Both the position numbers and the translations under genes were made by a program. The notes beneath the pieces were generated by a model, which made no database searches, had not been told where the DNA came from, and saw only the letters and a program-made list of their open reading frames with translations. Source: Lysinibacillus parviboronicapiens (lineage in GTDB: Bacteria; Bacillota; Bacilli; Bacillales_A; Planococcaceae). Taken from it: a stretch of 39,713 nt of DNA. Position 1 is the stretch's first letter; every line of letters starts with the position of its first letter. Location: NCBI RefSeq assembly GCF_003049575.1, contig NZ_PYWI01000033.1:1-39713 (forward strand), given 5' to 3'. Positions 5,744 through 14,583 of this stretch are shown piece by piece.

Positions 5744-7423
5744 ATGACAACGAAAAATCAACCATTATCAGATCTAGAAATCGCTAGTCAAGCGGTTATG
5801 AAACCTATTACAGAAATTGCGAAAGTTGCAGGGATTCCTGAGGATGCCCTGGAACAATACGGTCGCTACAAAGCGAAAATCGACCCATTAAAAATTACGG
5901 CACAGGGTGAAGATGCCAAGGTTGTATTAGTCACGGCAATTAGCCCAACTCCAGCTGGGGAAGGGAAATCAACGGTAACAGTCGGACTTGCAGATGCCCT
6001 TCATCAATTAAATAAAAATGTTCTTGTTGCATTACGTGAGCCATCACTTGGTCCTGTGATGGGCGTCAAAGGTGGTGCTACAGGTGGTGGTTACGCGCAG
6101 GTTGTACCGATGGAAGACATCAATTTGCATTTCACTGGCGACTTGCATGCGATCACAACAGCGAATAATGCTTTAGCTGCATTTATCGATAATCATATTC
6201 ACCAAGGCAATGTGTTAAACATTGATCCGCGTCGCATCATCTGGAAGCGCGTAATGGACTTAAATGACCGTGCACTACGAAAAGTAGTTGTTGGTCTTGG
6301 GGGTCCAGTGCAAGGCATGCCACGTGAGGACGGCTTTGACATTACGGTTGCTTCAGAAATTATGGCAGTATTCTGCTTAGCAACAAGCATAGAAGACTTA
6401 CGTGAACGACTAGCAAGCATTGTTATCGGCTATACATTCGAGCGTGAGCCAGTATTTGTGCGTGACCTGCAAGTAGAAGGTGCCCTCACACTGCTATTAA
6501 AAGATGCCTTTAAACCAAACTTAGTGCAAACATTAGAAGGCACACCGGCCATTATTCATGGTGGTCCATTTGCGAATATCGCACACGGCTGTAACTCGAT
6601 TATGGCGACTCAAACAGCACGTAAATTAGCCGATATAGTCGTAACAGAAGCGGGCTTCGGTTCAGATTTAGGTGCTGAAAAGTTCATGAACATTAAAGCA
6701 CGTAAAGCTGGCTTCAAACCAAGTGCCGTGGTACTTGTGGCAACGATTCGTGCATTGAAAATGCATGGCGGTGTAGCGAAAACCGCACTCGTTGGAGAAA
6801 ACGTTCATGCGCTGTTACAAGGCATCGAAAATTTAGCTAAACACGTCGAGACGATTCGCACATTTGGTGTTGAACCAATTATCGCATTAAACCGTTTTAT
6901 TACGGACACAGAAGCGGAGTTAGAAGCCGTTCTGAACTGGTGTCAAGAAAATCATGTACGCATTGCCCGTACCAATGTTTGGGAAGAGGGCGGCAAAGGT
7001 GGAATTCAGTTAGCAGAGCAAGTGCTTGCTGTCCTACAAGAAGAAAACGACTTCTCACCTTTATATGAGGTAACGGAATCCATTGAAGAAAAAGTACGTA
7101 CCATCGTGCAAAAAGTATATGGTGGCAAGGACGTCAACTTTACAGATCAAGCGAAAAAACAAATGGCGCAAATCGAAAAATTCGGCTGGGATGTATTGCC
7201 GATTTGTATGGCAAAAACGCAATACTCTTTATCCGACCAACCAACTTTACTCGGTCGTCCAGAAGGCTTCACCGTAACGATTCGTGAGGTTATTCCAAAG
7301 TTAGGAGCAGGCTTTTTAGTGTGCTTAACTGGCGACATTATGACGATGCCTGGTTTACCAAAACAGCCAGCGGCATTGCGTATGGATGTAGATAGCAACG
7401 GACATGCGCTAGGGTTGTTCTAA
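5744..7423 (+). CDS. fhs: Formate-tetrahydrofolate ligase
   Basis: This 559-residue enzyme (10-formyl-THF synthetase) joins formate to tetrahydrofolate at the expense of ATP in cytosolic one-carbon metabolism. The length is that of the family. The phosphate-binding loop TPAGEGKST is at residues 69-77, followed by [20 protein letters not shown] and DINLHFTGD, all hallmarks of the family, and the C-terminus has [17 protein letters not shown] precedes the ATG. The gene is monocistronic, with a TATAAT box upstream and a strong terminator downstream. The product supplies formyl groups for purine and formyl-methionyl-tRNA synthesis. Confidence 0.98.
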   Translation: MTTKNQPLSDLEIASQAVMKPITEIAKVAGIPEDALEQYGRYKAKIDPLKITAQGEDAKVVLVTAISPTPAGEGKSTVTVGLADALHQLNKNVLVALREPSLGPVMGVKGGATGGGYAQVVPMEDINLHFTGDLHAITTANNALAAFIDNHIHQGNVLNIDPRRIIWKRVMDLNDRALRKVVVGLGGPVQGMPREDGFDITVASEIMAVFCLATSIEDLRERLASIVIGYTFEREPVFVRDLQVEGALTLLLKDAFKPNLVQTLEGTPAIIHGGPFANIAHGCNSIMATQTARKLADIVVTEAGFGSDLGAEKFMNIKARKAGFKPSAVVLVATIRALKMHGGVAKTALVGENVHALLQGIENLAKHVETIRTFGVEPIIALNRFITDTEAELEAVLNWCQENHVRIARTNVWEEGGKGGIQLAEQVLAVLQEENDFSPLYEVTESIEEKVRTIVQKVYGGKDVNFTDQAKKQMAQIEKFGWDVLPICMAKTQYSLSDQPTLLGRPEGFTVTIREVIPKLGAGFLVCLTGDIMTMPGLPKQPAALRMDVDSNGHALGLF

Positions 7424-7445
7424 AATTCGATAGAAAATTAAGCAA

Positions 7446-7484
7446 AAAAAGCTGCTCCTTTAAATTATAAAGGGCAGCTTTTAA
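7446..7484 (+). terminator. Intrinsic terminator after fhs
   Basis: AAAGCTGCTCCTTT pairs with AAAGGGCAGCTTTT around AAATTAT, then a T-rich tail. It closes the fhs unit. Confidence 0.85.
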
Positions 7485-7601
7485 TCATTTTAAGACAAAG
7501 ACGGTAGTTAACTATATAATTGAATTATCAGAATATATCTTTGTGCGTAGTCTAATTATAAAAAGAGCAAGGTAATGAAAATAAGAAAGGGAGTAGATGT
7601 T

Positions 7602-8048
7602 ATGATGGATACACAAGTAACGGCGAAAATGAAAATACGTAACCCAGCAAATGAAGTGTTTGAAGCAATAGTAGATCCCGGAAAAATAGGGAATTATTGG
7701 TTTTCGTCGAGTTCAGAAAGATGGGAACAAGGTAAAAAGATTATATTAAAATATAATGAATACAATGCCGAAGGGTCCCTAAATGTGTTAGAGATAAAGG
7801 AAAATAAGAAGATTGTATTTTCTTGGGGAGAGCCACACAATGACGAAACCATTGTGACCATTACACTACAAGAGTTGGATAGAGACAGTACAATCATTGA
7901 AGTTAACGAATCGGGTTTGAAAGAACATGACCCTGAAGTCGTAAATAAAATGATCGGGCAAAAAGAGGGCTGGGTATATATGTTATGCTGTTTAAAATGT
8001 TATTTAGAAAATGATGTAAATGATTTAAGAGCATCGTTAATTCATTAA
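7602..8048 (+). CDS. SRPBCC / AHSA1-like domain protein
   Basis: The 148-residue protein has the helix-grip START/AHSA1 pattern: an N-terminal strand VTAKMKIRNPANEVFEAI, then PGKIGNYWF, the strand EGSLNVLEIKENKKIVFSW, and a C-terminal amphipathic helix around GWVYMLCCLKCYLEND. Such proteins bind small hydrophobic ligands or act as Hsp90 co-chaperone-like folds; the ligand here is unknown. ATG at 7602 is 8 bases after AAAGGGAG; the in-frame ATG at 7575 lacks a ribosome binding site. It is a single gene between the fhs terminator and a long non-coding stretch. Confidence 0.82.
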   Translation: MMDTQVTAKMKIRNPANEVFEAIVDPGKIGNYWFSSSSERWEQGKKIILKYNEYNAEGSLNVLEIKENKKIVFSWGEPHNDETIVTITLQELDRDSTIIEVNESGLKEHDPEVVNKMIGQKEGWVYMLCCLKCYLENDVNDLRASLIH

Positions 8049-8079
8049 GTAAAGGTTTCTACTTGTTAAACTATCCGGG

Positions 8080-8118
8080 AGGCGTTTCTACAATAAGTGG
8101 AGACGCTTTTCTAACGCT
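8080..8118 (+). terminator. Hairpin after the SRPBCC gene
   Basis: GGCGTTTCTAC and GTGGAGACGC pair around AATAA and are followed by TTTT. The first arm recurs at 13070-13087 (GGGCGTTTCTACAATAAG), so it also belongs to a dispersed repeat. Confidence 0.55.
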
Positions 8119-8838
8119 TGTTTTGAATGTTTTAAAGTGGAGGGCGGCGTTTTTTCCTAGTTTAAATGAATAATGGATTGTGCGAAGCAATTGAAGATAA
8201 CGATTAAGGAACAAACTATTAAATAGGATTACTAAGATTTTTTTATTTTATTATAAGGTTCTATTAGAAGTTTATTGCTTTATTTAGTAGTTTTTTTTTA
8301 TTTCTGCGGTTCGAAAGGGCATTAGCTTAATAAGGACCACTAAAAAAATTATGTCAAGGTTACAATCAGGAGCGTTAATCCAAGAAGGATTAATGCTTTT
8401 TTTGTTGAACTTATTGTACTAACGGAGCAGATTTCTACAACAAGTAGGAATATGTTTTATTAATTGTTAACAAATTTTTCAATAAAATTGGGAACTTAGA
8501 TTCTCAAAAAGGGTTTTAAAACTGTTTAGCTCCATTATAGTTGTGTACAAAATCACCCTATGAAGGATAAACTCTTTTCTCGCTAGAAGTTGGGAGTAGC
8601 TCATAAAAAGATGGTCATTGAGTATTTTTTTGACAATCAAGGTCTGAATTGCTGCTACTAATGAAATGTAAAACAATTGTCAATGAATGAAAGTCGTTAG
8701 GAAGCAAAAAATGCTCACCCGCCATAAAGTTCGAAGATGTGAGTGATTTTATTAAGTAATTACAATTTCGAAGGGACAGATGTTTACCTAGAACTAATGT
8801 AACGAAACTAGGCTAAGTGGAGGAGGTGAGAAACAAAA
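8119..8838. other. Long AT-rich stretch without an intact gene
   Basis: I see no supported gene here. It holds a dispersed-repeat unit with a terminator-like hairpin at 8371-8404 and the motif CTAACGGAGCAG near 8419. A 65-codon open frame on the minus strand (8479-8676) lacks a convincing ribosome binding site and recognisable content. The word GGAGGAGGTGAG at 8820 looks like an orphan Shine-Dalgarno sequence in front of the broken gene below. Confidence 0.5.
8366..8450 (+). repeat. Dispersed intergenic repeat with hairpin
   Basis: AGCGTTAATCC pairs with GGATTAATGCT (8371-8397), followed by seven T residues and TTGTTGAACTTATTGTACTAA, then CGGAGCAG and a second small hairpin ATTTCTAC/GTAGGAAT. 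The same layout (hairpin, TTTTTGTTGAAC) recurs at 25724-25765, and the ACTAACGGAGCAG word recurs at 38237-38250. Confidence 0.6.
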
Positions 8839-9011
8839 AAGTTAAATACGATTGAAAAATATGGTATTTTTGAATATAATTCCAATTATAGGGTTTGTGA
8901 AACAATGCAATATCACGTGCCAAGAATGATCGGTGATTTTGAAATTGGTTGAGTATTGAGCACTTTATAGAGGAAATAGGCGATGACTCAGAAAAGGCAC
9001 CTCAATTTTGA
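8826..9011 (+). pseudogene. Broken small gene of unknown function
   Basis: After GGAGGAGGTGAG, a coding-like tract runs in one frame from about 8842 (containing KYGIFEYNSNYRVCETMQYH and VPRMIGDFEIG) to a TGA, and continues in another frame with HFIEEIGDDSEKAPQF to the stop at 9009-9011. At least one frameshift near 8952 and perhaps one in the A-run near 8840 break it. I do not recognise the family. Codon use and residue pattern favour a decayed gene over chance. Confidence 0.4.
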
Positions 9012-9130
9012 TATGTAAACTTAATTTAGTTATTTAGCATTAGTTGTTGATAATATCATAATTTTTAAAGTTAAGTGGATATGAAAAGATTGGGAATTAT
9101 TTGATTTTAATATAGAAAGGGAGCGGTTTT

Positions 9131-9802
9131 ATGTCTAAAACAGTTAAAGTATGTATTGATAAAATACCATCTAATCTTTCTAAAGAAATAAGCCTTATTA
9201 ATCAATATAAATGGGAACCAGGCCAAACAATACATGTTCGTTTTTTAGAGGGAGTTCCTGAAGTGAAAGAAAAAGTCAAAAAACATGCAAAAAGATGGGA
9301 ACAATACGCGAATATAAAATTAGAATTTGGCAATAATCCTGACGCAGAAATACGGATAGCATTTGATATGAATGACGGTAGTTGGTCGTATATCGGAACC
9401 TCCTGTAAGGAAGTGGCTAAGAATGAGCCAACAATGAATTATGGTTGGCTGCAACCAGACACTCCTGAAGTTGAATACTCGAGGGTGGTATTACATGAAT
9501 TTGGACATGCGCTTGGGTGTATTCACGAACATCAAAATCCTAGTGCAAAAATTCCTTGGGATAAAGAAGCTGTTTATACGTATTATATGGGCCCACCAAA
9601 TAATTGGTCCAAAGAGGATGTGGATAACAATATATTTAATCGATACGATAAAAACCTAACAAGTTTTACAGAATTTGATCCAACATCAATCATGCTTTAT
9701 ACGATACCAAATGAGCATACAATTGGAGATTATGAGGCTATCGGTGGAGTAACATTTTCGGAAAAAGACAAGCAATTCATTCAACAAATGTATCCTTTTT
9801 AA
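9131..9802 (+). CDS. Astacin-like (M12A-type) zinc metalloprotease without signal peptide
   Basis: The 223-residue protein carries the extended zinc site HEFGHALGCIHE at residues 122-133 (three His ligands, catalytic Glu123) and a Met-turn SIMLY at 186-190. Both are typical of metzincins of the astacin/M12A type. The N-terminal half reads like the upper subdomain, with IHVRFLEG, AEIRIAFD and GSWSYIGTSC. There is no signal peptide or pro-domain, which is odd for a family whose members are mostly exported zymogens; action inside the cell or release by another route is possible. AAAGGGAG stands 7 bases before the ATG. The protease-nuclease gene follows after 116 bases with no clear terminator, so the two may be co-expressed. 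Confidence 0.87.
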   Translation: MSKTVKVCIDKIPSNLSKEISLINQYKWEPGQTIHVRFLEGVPEVKEKVKKHAKRWEQYANIKLEFGNNPDAEIRIAFDMNDGSWSYIGTSCKEVAKNEPTMNYGWLQPDTPEVEYSRVVLHEFGHALGCIHEHQNPSAKIPWDKEAVYTYYMGPPNNWSKEDVDNNIFNRYDKNLTSFTEFDPTSIMLYTIPNEHTIGDYEAIGGVTFSEKDKQFIQQMYPF

Positions 9803-9918
9803 GTTTCAAAATAATTCGGAAGCGAACTTCTACAATTATTATTTTAAACAGAATTAGAAAAGGTACTTAGATTTATACAAATGCTATAAAAAAATGTATA
9901 TTTTGGAGGATGAACAAC

Positions 9919-11718
9919 ATGTCTAATATGCCATTCGAAATAGATTTAATTTTTAATCAAAATTTAATATCTATGCAACAACAACATGCACTGAATCGCT
10001 ATATTGAACGCTCCGACAATCGTGAACATCTGAAAAGTGAATTACAACATAAAAACCCATTGGAAGTAAGCAAACCAGAACGAGTTTTTTTTCGGAAAGC
10101 AATTATTAATCCACTAGATGGATTAGCGTTAGAGCGTATTATTGAAGGGAATGATTTATTTCCGATTTCTTATTTTGAAGCAGGACTTAAAGCGGCTAAG
10201 TCTGTTTGTAGAATTGAGGTTCGCGACCGGATCGGAAGGGTTCGCGGACATGGTACTGGTTTTCTAGTGTCTCCTTCTTTACTACTTACAAATAATCATG
10301 TTTTAGCAGATGAAGATGCTGCGCTATTTAGTCTTGCACAATTCAATTATGAGTTGGGACTAGATTTAAAAGAACGACAAATAAAAAATTTTCGTTTAGC
10401 ACCAAATCGTTTCTTTCTAACAGATGAGAATCTTGATTTTACATTAGTTGCTGTAGAAGAGACATCCGCTGACGGGGCAAAATTAAGTGACTTTGCTTTC
10501 TTACCTCTTTCACCAAATAAAGGGAAAGTATTGGTGGGTGAACACGTATCAATCATTCAGCATCCATCAGGTGCACCTAAGATGGTAGCAAATCGAGAGA
10601 ATAAAATTCTAGATATTTTTGATGATTTTGTGCAATATGAAACTGATACACAGCCAGGCTCATCTGGATCAGCTGTATTTAATGATGAATGGATGGTTAT
10701 CGCACTTCACCATGCAGGTGTTCCTGACCCGCAAGATAGGACAAAATATATAGCAAACGAGGGAATACGCATTAGTAGTATTGTACAGTTCCTTATGAAT
10801 CAGTCTCAAAATCTAAGTGATGATCAGAAGATATTATTTGACGAGCTTTCAAAAGGATGGGAATTAGTTGAAAATACCTCCGAAGAGATATTTTCTGAGA
10901 AGTTAGCTTTGGATTGGTATGAAGACTCTACAGGTCATGATTGTGAATTTTTGGGTGATGATTATGAAGTTCCGCATCCTACATTACACCCTGAATTGGA
11001 AACAGATATAGCGCTTCTTAAAAATGGGGAAAAAATATTAAATTATACACATTTTTCAATTGTTATGAGTGAGTCTCGTCGATTAGCTTACTATACTGTT
11101 GTTAATCTTGATGGCAATAAACTTGTAGATGTTGGACGGGAAAATAATTGGTTTTTTGATTCACGTATAGATCAAAAATATCAGTGTGGTCCTGAGTTAT
11201 ATGCCAATAATGAAATTGATAAAGGGCATCTTGTACGTAGACGTGATCCTATTTGGGGGGACTTAGCTCAGAAAGCAAATAAGGATACATTCCATTTTAC
11301 AAATTGTTCTCCTCAGCATAAAAACCTTAATCAAAAGACATGGCTTGATTTGGAGGATTATATTTTAGAAAAAGCTGAAAAATTTAATTTTAAAGCCACT
11401 GTTTTTACTGGACCAGTATTTCGTAGTGATGACGTAACATATCGTGGCGTACAAATACCAGCAGAATTTTGGAAAGTAGCTGTTATGGTTAAGGAAGATG
11501 GAAAATTATCAGCTACAGCGTATTTACAATCTCAAAAACATTTAATTGATGATTTAGAAGATGCTTATGGTGCATATAAAACATTTCAAGTACCTGTTTT
11601 AAAAATTGAAGAATTAACAGGACTTGATTTTGGAAAATTGCGAAATTATGATCCGATCAGTCGTGTAGAAGGTTCGATTGGTCATGTTATTGAAACATCT
11701 GAAGATATAAAAGTCTGA
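9919..11718 (+). CDS. Trypsin-like serine protease fused to DNA/RNA non-specific endonuclease
   Basis: The 599-residue fusion has three parts. Residues 1-95 are a helical N-terminal region with ALERIIEGNDLFPISYFEAG, resembling the region that precedes trypsin-like domains in effector-type bacterial proteins. Residues ~96-290 are a trypsin-fold protease: HGTGFLVSPSLLLTNNHVL (His127), NLDFTLV (Asp173) and QPGSSGSAVF (Ser249). Residues ~370-585 are a NUC1/NucA-type endonuclease with DKGHLVRRRD (catalytic His437) and NCSPQHKNLNQKTWLDLE (metal-binding Asn471, Glu479). No signal peptide or membrane segment is seen. The ATG at 9919 is 9 bases from GGAGG, while the ATG at 9910 abuts it. It lies downstream of a metalloprotease. 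The role is inferred as toxin or defence effector. Confidence 0.9.
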   Translation: MSNMPFEIDLIFNQNLISMQQQHALNRYIERSDNREHLKSELQHKNPLEVSKPERVFFRKAIINPLDGLALERIIEGNDLFPISYFEAGLKAAKSVCRIEVRDRIGRVRGHGTGFLVSPSLLLTNNHVLADEDAALFSLAQFNYELGLDLKERQIKNFRLAPNRFFLTDENLDFTLVAVEETSADGAKLSDFAFLPLSPNKGKVLVGEHVSIIQHPSGAPKMVANRENKILDIFDDFVQYETDTQPGSSGSAVFNDEWMVIALHHAGVPDPQDRTKYIANEGIRISSIVQFLMNQSQNLSDDQKILFDELSKGWELVENTSEEIFSEKLALDWYEDSTGHDCEFLGDDYEVPHPTLHPELETDIALLKNGEKILNYTHFSIVMSESRRLAYYTVVNLDGNKLVDVGRENNWFFDSRIDQKYQCGPELYANNEIDKGHLVRRRDPIWGDLAQKANKDTFHFTNCSPQHKNLNQKTWLDLEDYILEKAEKFNFKATVFTGPVFRSDDVTYRGVQIPAEFWKVAVMVKEDGKLSATAYLQSQKHLIDDLEDAYGAYKTFQVPVLKIEELTGLDFGKLRNYDPISRVEGSIGHVIETSEDIKV

Positions 11719-11782
11719 TTTTTCAGTTAAAACGATTTCGTTGATATGTGACTACTAATTACGATTGTAATTCATTATTGAA

Positions 11783-11818
11783 AAACCGAAGTCTGAGCTC
11801 AGACTTCGGTTTCTTTTA
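11783..11818 (+). terminator. Intrinsic terminator after the protease-nuclease gene
   Basis: AAACCGAAGTCTGA and TCAGACTTCGGTTT form a perfect inverted repeat separated by GC, followed by CTTTT. This clearly ends the metalloprotease/protease-nuclease unit. Confidence 0.9.
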
Positions 11819-11918
11819 TATAGAGTAAAATTATACTTAGAAATATGTAAAACAAAGGAAAGAAATAGCTGAACTTTTCTTGTGGGGTTAGAAAATAGCA
11901 AATAAGGTGGAAAGATAG

Positions 11919-12539
11919 ATGCAAATAATGAAATGGATGGACGACCATTATAAAGGTTTGTCTGTCACACCAGATATTTATCAGTCAGTTGATCTAGGCA
12001 TCCATATGGAGTTAGGGAAGAGTATTTATCAGTTTAAGGAAGATGGAACACTTAATAGGAAGAGATTTTGTGAGGTTTATAGACAAGTGGCTGAAATTTT
12101 TCCTTTGTTGTTTAAAAGGACAGATGACGTCTTTGTTGTGGTTAATTCATATCCAAGTGAATCAAATAACATCGTTTATCCAAACTTTTTTCAACGTTAT
12201 GTAAAGGCACAACAAAGAAAATATTCATTACGTATGCACGAGTTTTTTTGGCAATTTGATGAAGAAGCTGTTGTAGTGCAGCAAATGGAATTATTGTGTA
12301 AAGTTTCGGAATTAAAATTAGCATACTTGCTAAAAACAATCATACATAAGGACTTTGAATCCTTATATCCTCGCTTAAGAAAAAAATATTGTCTATATGC
12401 ACCGGATATTTTCTTTGTAAATGTAAGGACGAAGTGTATTTTTCACATTTATGATGACAGAGGATGCGAAATAATGAATACGGATGTGAATGTACATCAA
12501 GAACTAGCTGGTTACTTTAAGAATGGGGAATTCAAGTGA
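11919..12539 (+). CDS. DUF3885-like protein
   Basis: This 206-residue soluble protein ends in the block IFHIYDDRGCEIMN (residues 174-187), which matches the C-terminal signature I associate with DUF3885. No enzymatic motif is seen. DUF3885-type genes often lie alone in accessory regions of bacilli, sometimes near toxin genes, but no role is established. AAGGTGG precedes the ATG by about 8 bases; a second in-frame ATG three codons later is a possible start. It follows the strong terminator of the protease-nuclease gene and so is a separate unit. An immunity role towards the neighbour is only a guess from proximity. Confidence 0.65.
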   Translation: MQIMKWMDDHYKGLSVTPDIYQSVDLGIHMELGKSIYQFKEDGTLNRKRFCEVYRQVAEIFPLLFKRTDDVFVVVNSYPSESNNIVYPNFFQRYVKAQQRKYSLRMHEFFWQFDEEAVVVQQMELLCKVSELKLAYLLKTIIHKDFESLYPRLRKKYCLYAPDIFFVNVRTKCIFHIYDDRGCEIMNTDVNVHQELAGYFKNGEFK

Positions 12540-12664
12540 AACCTCCAGATAACAGCTTTTTGTGAACAATTAGACTAGATTCTATGGAAAATAGAATGGA
12601 TGCTAGAAAAGTATCCAAGTCACAAGAACACTATTAAATCAGTGGAAAGGGAGGGTTGCTACGA

Positions 12665-13048
12665 ATGGGGAGCTCAAAGAAAATCACATCAATGGGTTGG
12701 AGTGCTTTCTTTATAGTCATATTTGTCATAGTTGGTGGATTAATGTACTATGTCTATTTCTTTACGACTAAAAATTCACTTGAATTATATCAAGAAATTT
12801 CATTTTTGGATAATTTCGAAGAGGTACAAAAGTTAATGCTAGAGGGTTATGAAGAAAATTTTAATGAGGAAGACTTTCATTTCATAAAAGATCATTCAGC
12901 AAATCGTATAGGTCAATTTACATTACTTGAGTTTGAGGAAAAAACTTTTGTCATCATGACAACACCGGGAGCGAAGAATTTAAAAGTGCTGGAAGTAGAT
13001 GAATTGCCAGAAGATATAAGGAAATATTTTCTGGCATTAGCCCAGTAA
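12665..13048 (+). CDS. Small single-pass membrane protein, unknown function
   Basis: The 127-residue product has a short basic N-terminus, one transmembrane segment (about residues 13-34, rich in I, F and V, ending GGLMYYVYFF), and an acidic outer domain of about 90 residues containing NFNEEDFHFIKD and VLEVDELPEDIRKYF. I do not recognise the family. The ATG at 12665 stands 10 bases from AAAGGGAGGG; a TTG at 12656 abuts that site and is less likely. It lies 126 bases after the DUF3885 gene with no obvious terminator between, so the two could be co-transcribed. Confidence 0.7.
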   Translation: MGSSKKITSMGWSAFFIVIFVIVGGLMYYVYFFTTKNSLELYQEISFLDNFEEVQKLMLEGYEENFNEEDFHFIKDHSANRIGQFTLLEFEEKTFVIMTTPGAKNLKVLEVDELPEDIRKYFLALAQ

Positions 13049-13181
13049 TAAAAGTATTTTCTTGAGCTAAAAGGGCGTTTCTACAATAAGATGAGATTTA
13101 CTTACGTAGCAGAACGGAGTATTTGAATCTAAAAGGGAATTTAACCGTATACATATTATTATGTTTATTTGGAGGTATAGT

Positions 13182-13814
13182 ATGGCTTATAAGATAGCTT
13201 TATTCGGTGGGACAGGGAAGGTAGGACGCCATATTGCTTCTAGAGCGCTAGAGAATGGGTATCAAGTTCGTATGCTTGTTAGAAATCCAGAAAGGGTAAC
13301 TTTAAAAGACGATAGGATTGAGATTGTGGAAGGCAATCTACACAATTTAGAGGATATTCGAACACTACTAAAGGATTGTCAAATAGTTATTAATACATTT
13401 GGTCAACCACTCAAAGAGAAAGCTATTTATAGCAGTGTGACTGAAAATATACTTGGAATAATGGCAGATTTACAAATAGACCGTTATATTGGTGTTACAG
13501 GTGGTTCTCTAACGATTGATGGGGATATAAAGAGCATTTCAAATAAAGTTGGGGCAAAGGTGTTTAAAATCTTCTTTCCTACTATGATGTTAGATAAGAA
13601 AAAAGAATGGCAAATTCTTAATCATAATAAACGAATTAAATGGACACTCATACGGCTCCCATTTATAGTTGATGGTGCAGAAATAGGAGTCATAAAAGAA
13701 AATCTTACAGATATGCCAGGTACAAAGATAACTAATCGAGATATTGCGACTTTTATCATTAACCAAATTGAAAATCTAAAGTATGTACACAAAGCACCGT
13801 TTATCTCAAATTAA
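13182..13814 (+). CDS. NAD(P)-binding, NmrA/SDR-like protein
   Basis: A 210-residue atypical short-chain dehydrogenase-like protein with the dinucleotide-binding loop FGGTGKVGRHI near residue 9 and RMLVRNPERV after the second strand, which suggests NADP use. IVINTFGQP and IGVTGGSL are the later Rossmann strands, and RLPFIVDG precedes the C-terminal cap. No YxxxK pair is obvious, as in NmrA-like members that sense redox state or bind ligands. ATG at 13182 is 8 bases after TTTGGAGG; the upstream ATG at 13161 lacks a site. The flanking DNA holds short dispersed-repeat words. Exact role unknown. Confidence 0.82.
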   Translation: MAYKIALFGGTGKVGRHIASRALENGYQVRMLVRNPERVTLKDDRIEIVEGNLHNLEDIRTLLKDCQIVINTFGQPLKEKAIYSSVTENILGIMADLQIDRYIGVTGGSLTIDGDIKSISNKVGAKVFKIFFPTMMLDKKKEWQILNHNKRIKWTLIRLPFIVDGAEIGVIKENLTDMPGTKITNRDIATFIINQIENLKYVHKAPFISN

Positions 13815-13965
13815 TACGAATGCTCTTTCATAAACAAGGTGCTTTTGTTTGATTAAGACCACTATAAATTAATTTTTATACTGTTTCAAAAGGAGCGCTA
13901 GTTAGTAAAGTTATAATTTAAATTAGTTGCTTCATTGAATTGTATAATGACAATTAATGCTTTAT

Positions 13966-14400
13966 TTATCTGCGAAGAGTGAAGTGAAGTGCAACTTTAT
14001 CTAAGACAGTAGCGATTATGATCCCGGCAGTATAGCGAATCAAATCCACTGCAAGAAAACCTTTGCCTAGAATTAGCGCACCGAGCGACGTGACGCGAAT
14101 CTCATTTATCCAGTCTTGCTGATACAACTGACTCCATTCAATGCCGAAGCTAAATACAAAGCTGAGCCAAATGGCTGTGTAAGTGCTCTTCCGCACGAGC
14201 AAAAAACGAAATCCAACATAGACCATCATAGCCCATAGTACGTCTCCAGCATTGTGTGCTACAAATGGCGGAAGCAGCAGACCCCATTTTCTGGAGGCTA
14301 GGCCTAAGAAAATAGTACTAACAATCGCTATTACATAAGCTATTTGTAAATTTCGGTATTTTGAATTGATAGATTTATGCACGGTCTTCAATACAATCAC
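13966..14400 (-). CDS. DUF2809 family membrane protein
   Basis: The 144-residue product has about four membrane segments and the family features LGLASRKW, LPPFVAHNAGDVLWAMMVY and FGIEWSQLYQQDWINEIR, which match DUF2809. The function is unknown. The gene is on the minus strand, in the same direction as cysK and 184 bases beyond its stop codon, with hairpin-forming sequence between. No strong ribosome binding site is visible close to the ATG (AAAGAGTG at about 5 bases). Confidence 0.8.
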   Translation of the reverse strand: MIVLKTVHKSINSKYRNLQIAYVIAIVSTIFLGLASRKWGLLLPPFVAHNAGDVLWAMMVYVGFRFLLVRKSTYTAIWLSFVFSFGIEWSQLYQQDWINEIRVTSLGALILGKGFLAVDLIRYTAGIIIATVLDKVALHFTLRR

Positions 14401-14583
14401 TCTTTCGTTGTATGTTGATCGTATTCATTTCTTCCATTATCTAAAAAAAACGAACCTAGTGATTAGCAGGCCTTAACTTTTCATAAATTCCATAGAAAAA
14501 ACGCTTGCTGTCGAGTGAAGGCGTTCGACAACATCATATATAAGCAATAATCTACCTCGCAAAAGTAGAAAAAAACCGCTAAT

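Noticed and set aside
8479..8676. 65-codon minus-strand frame
   Set aside because: No good ribosome binding site and no recognisable pattern; it sits in an AT-rich gap next to repeats.
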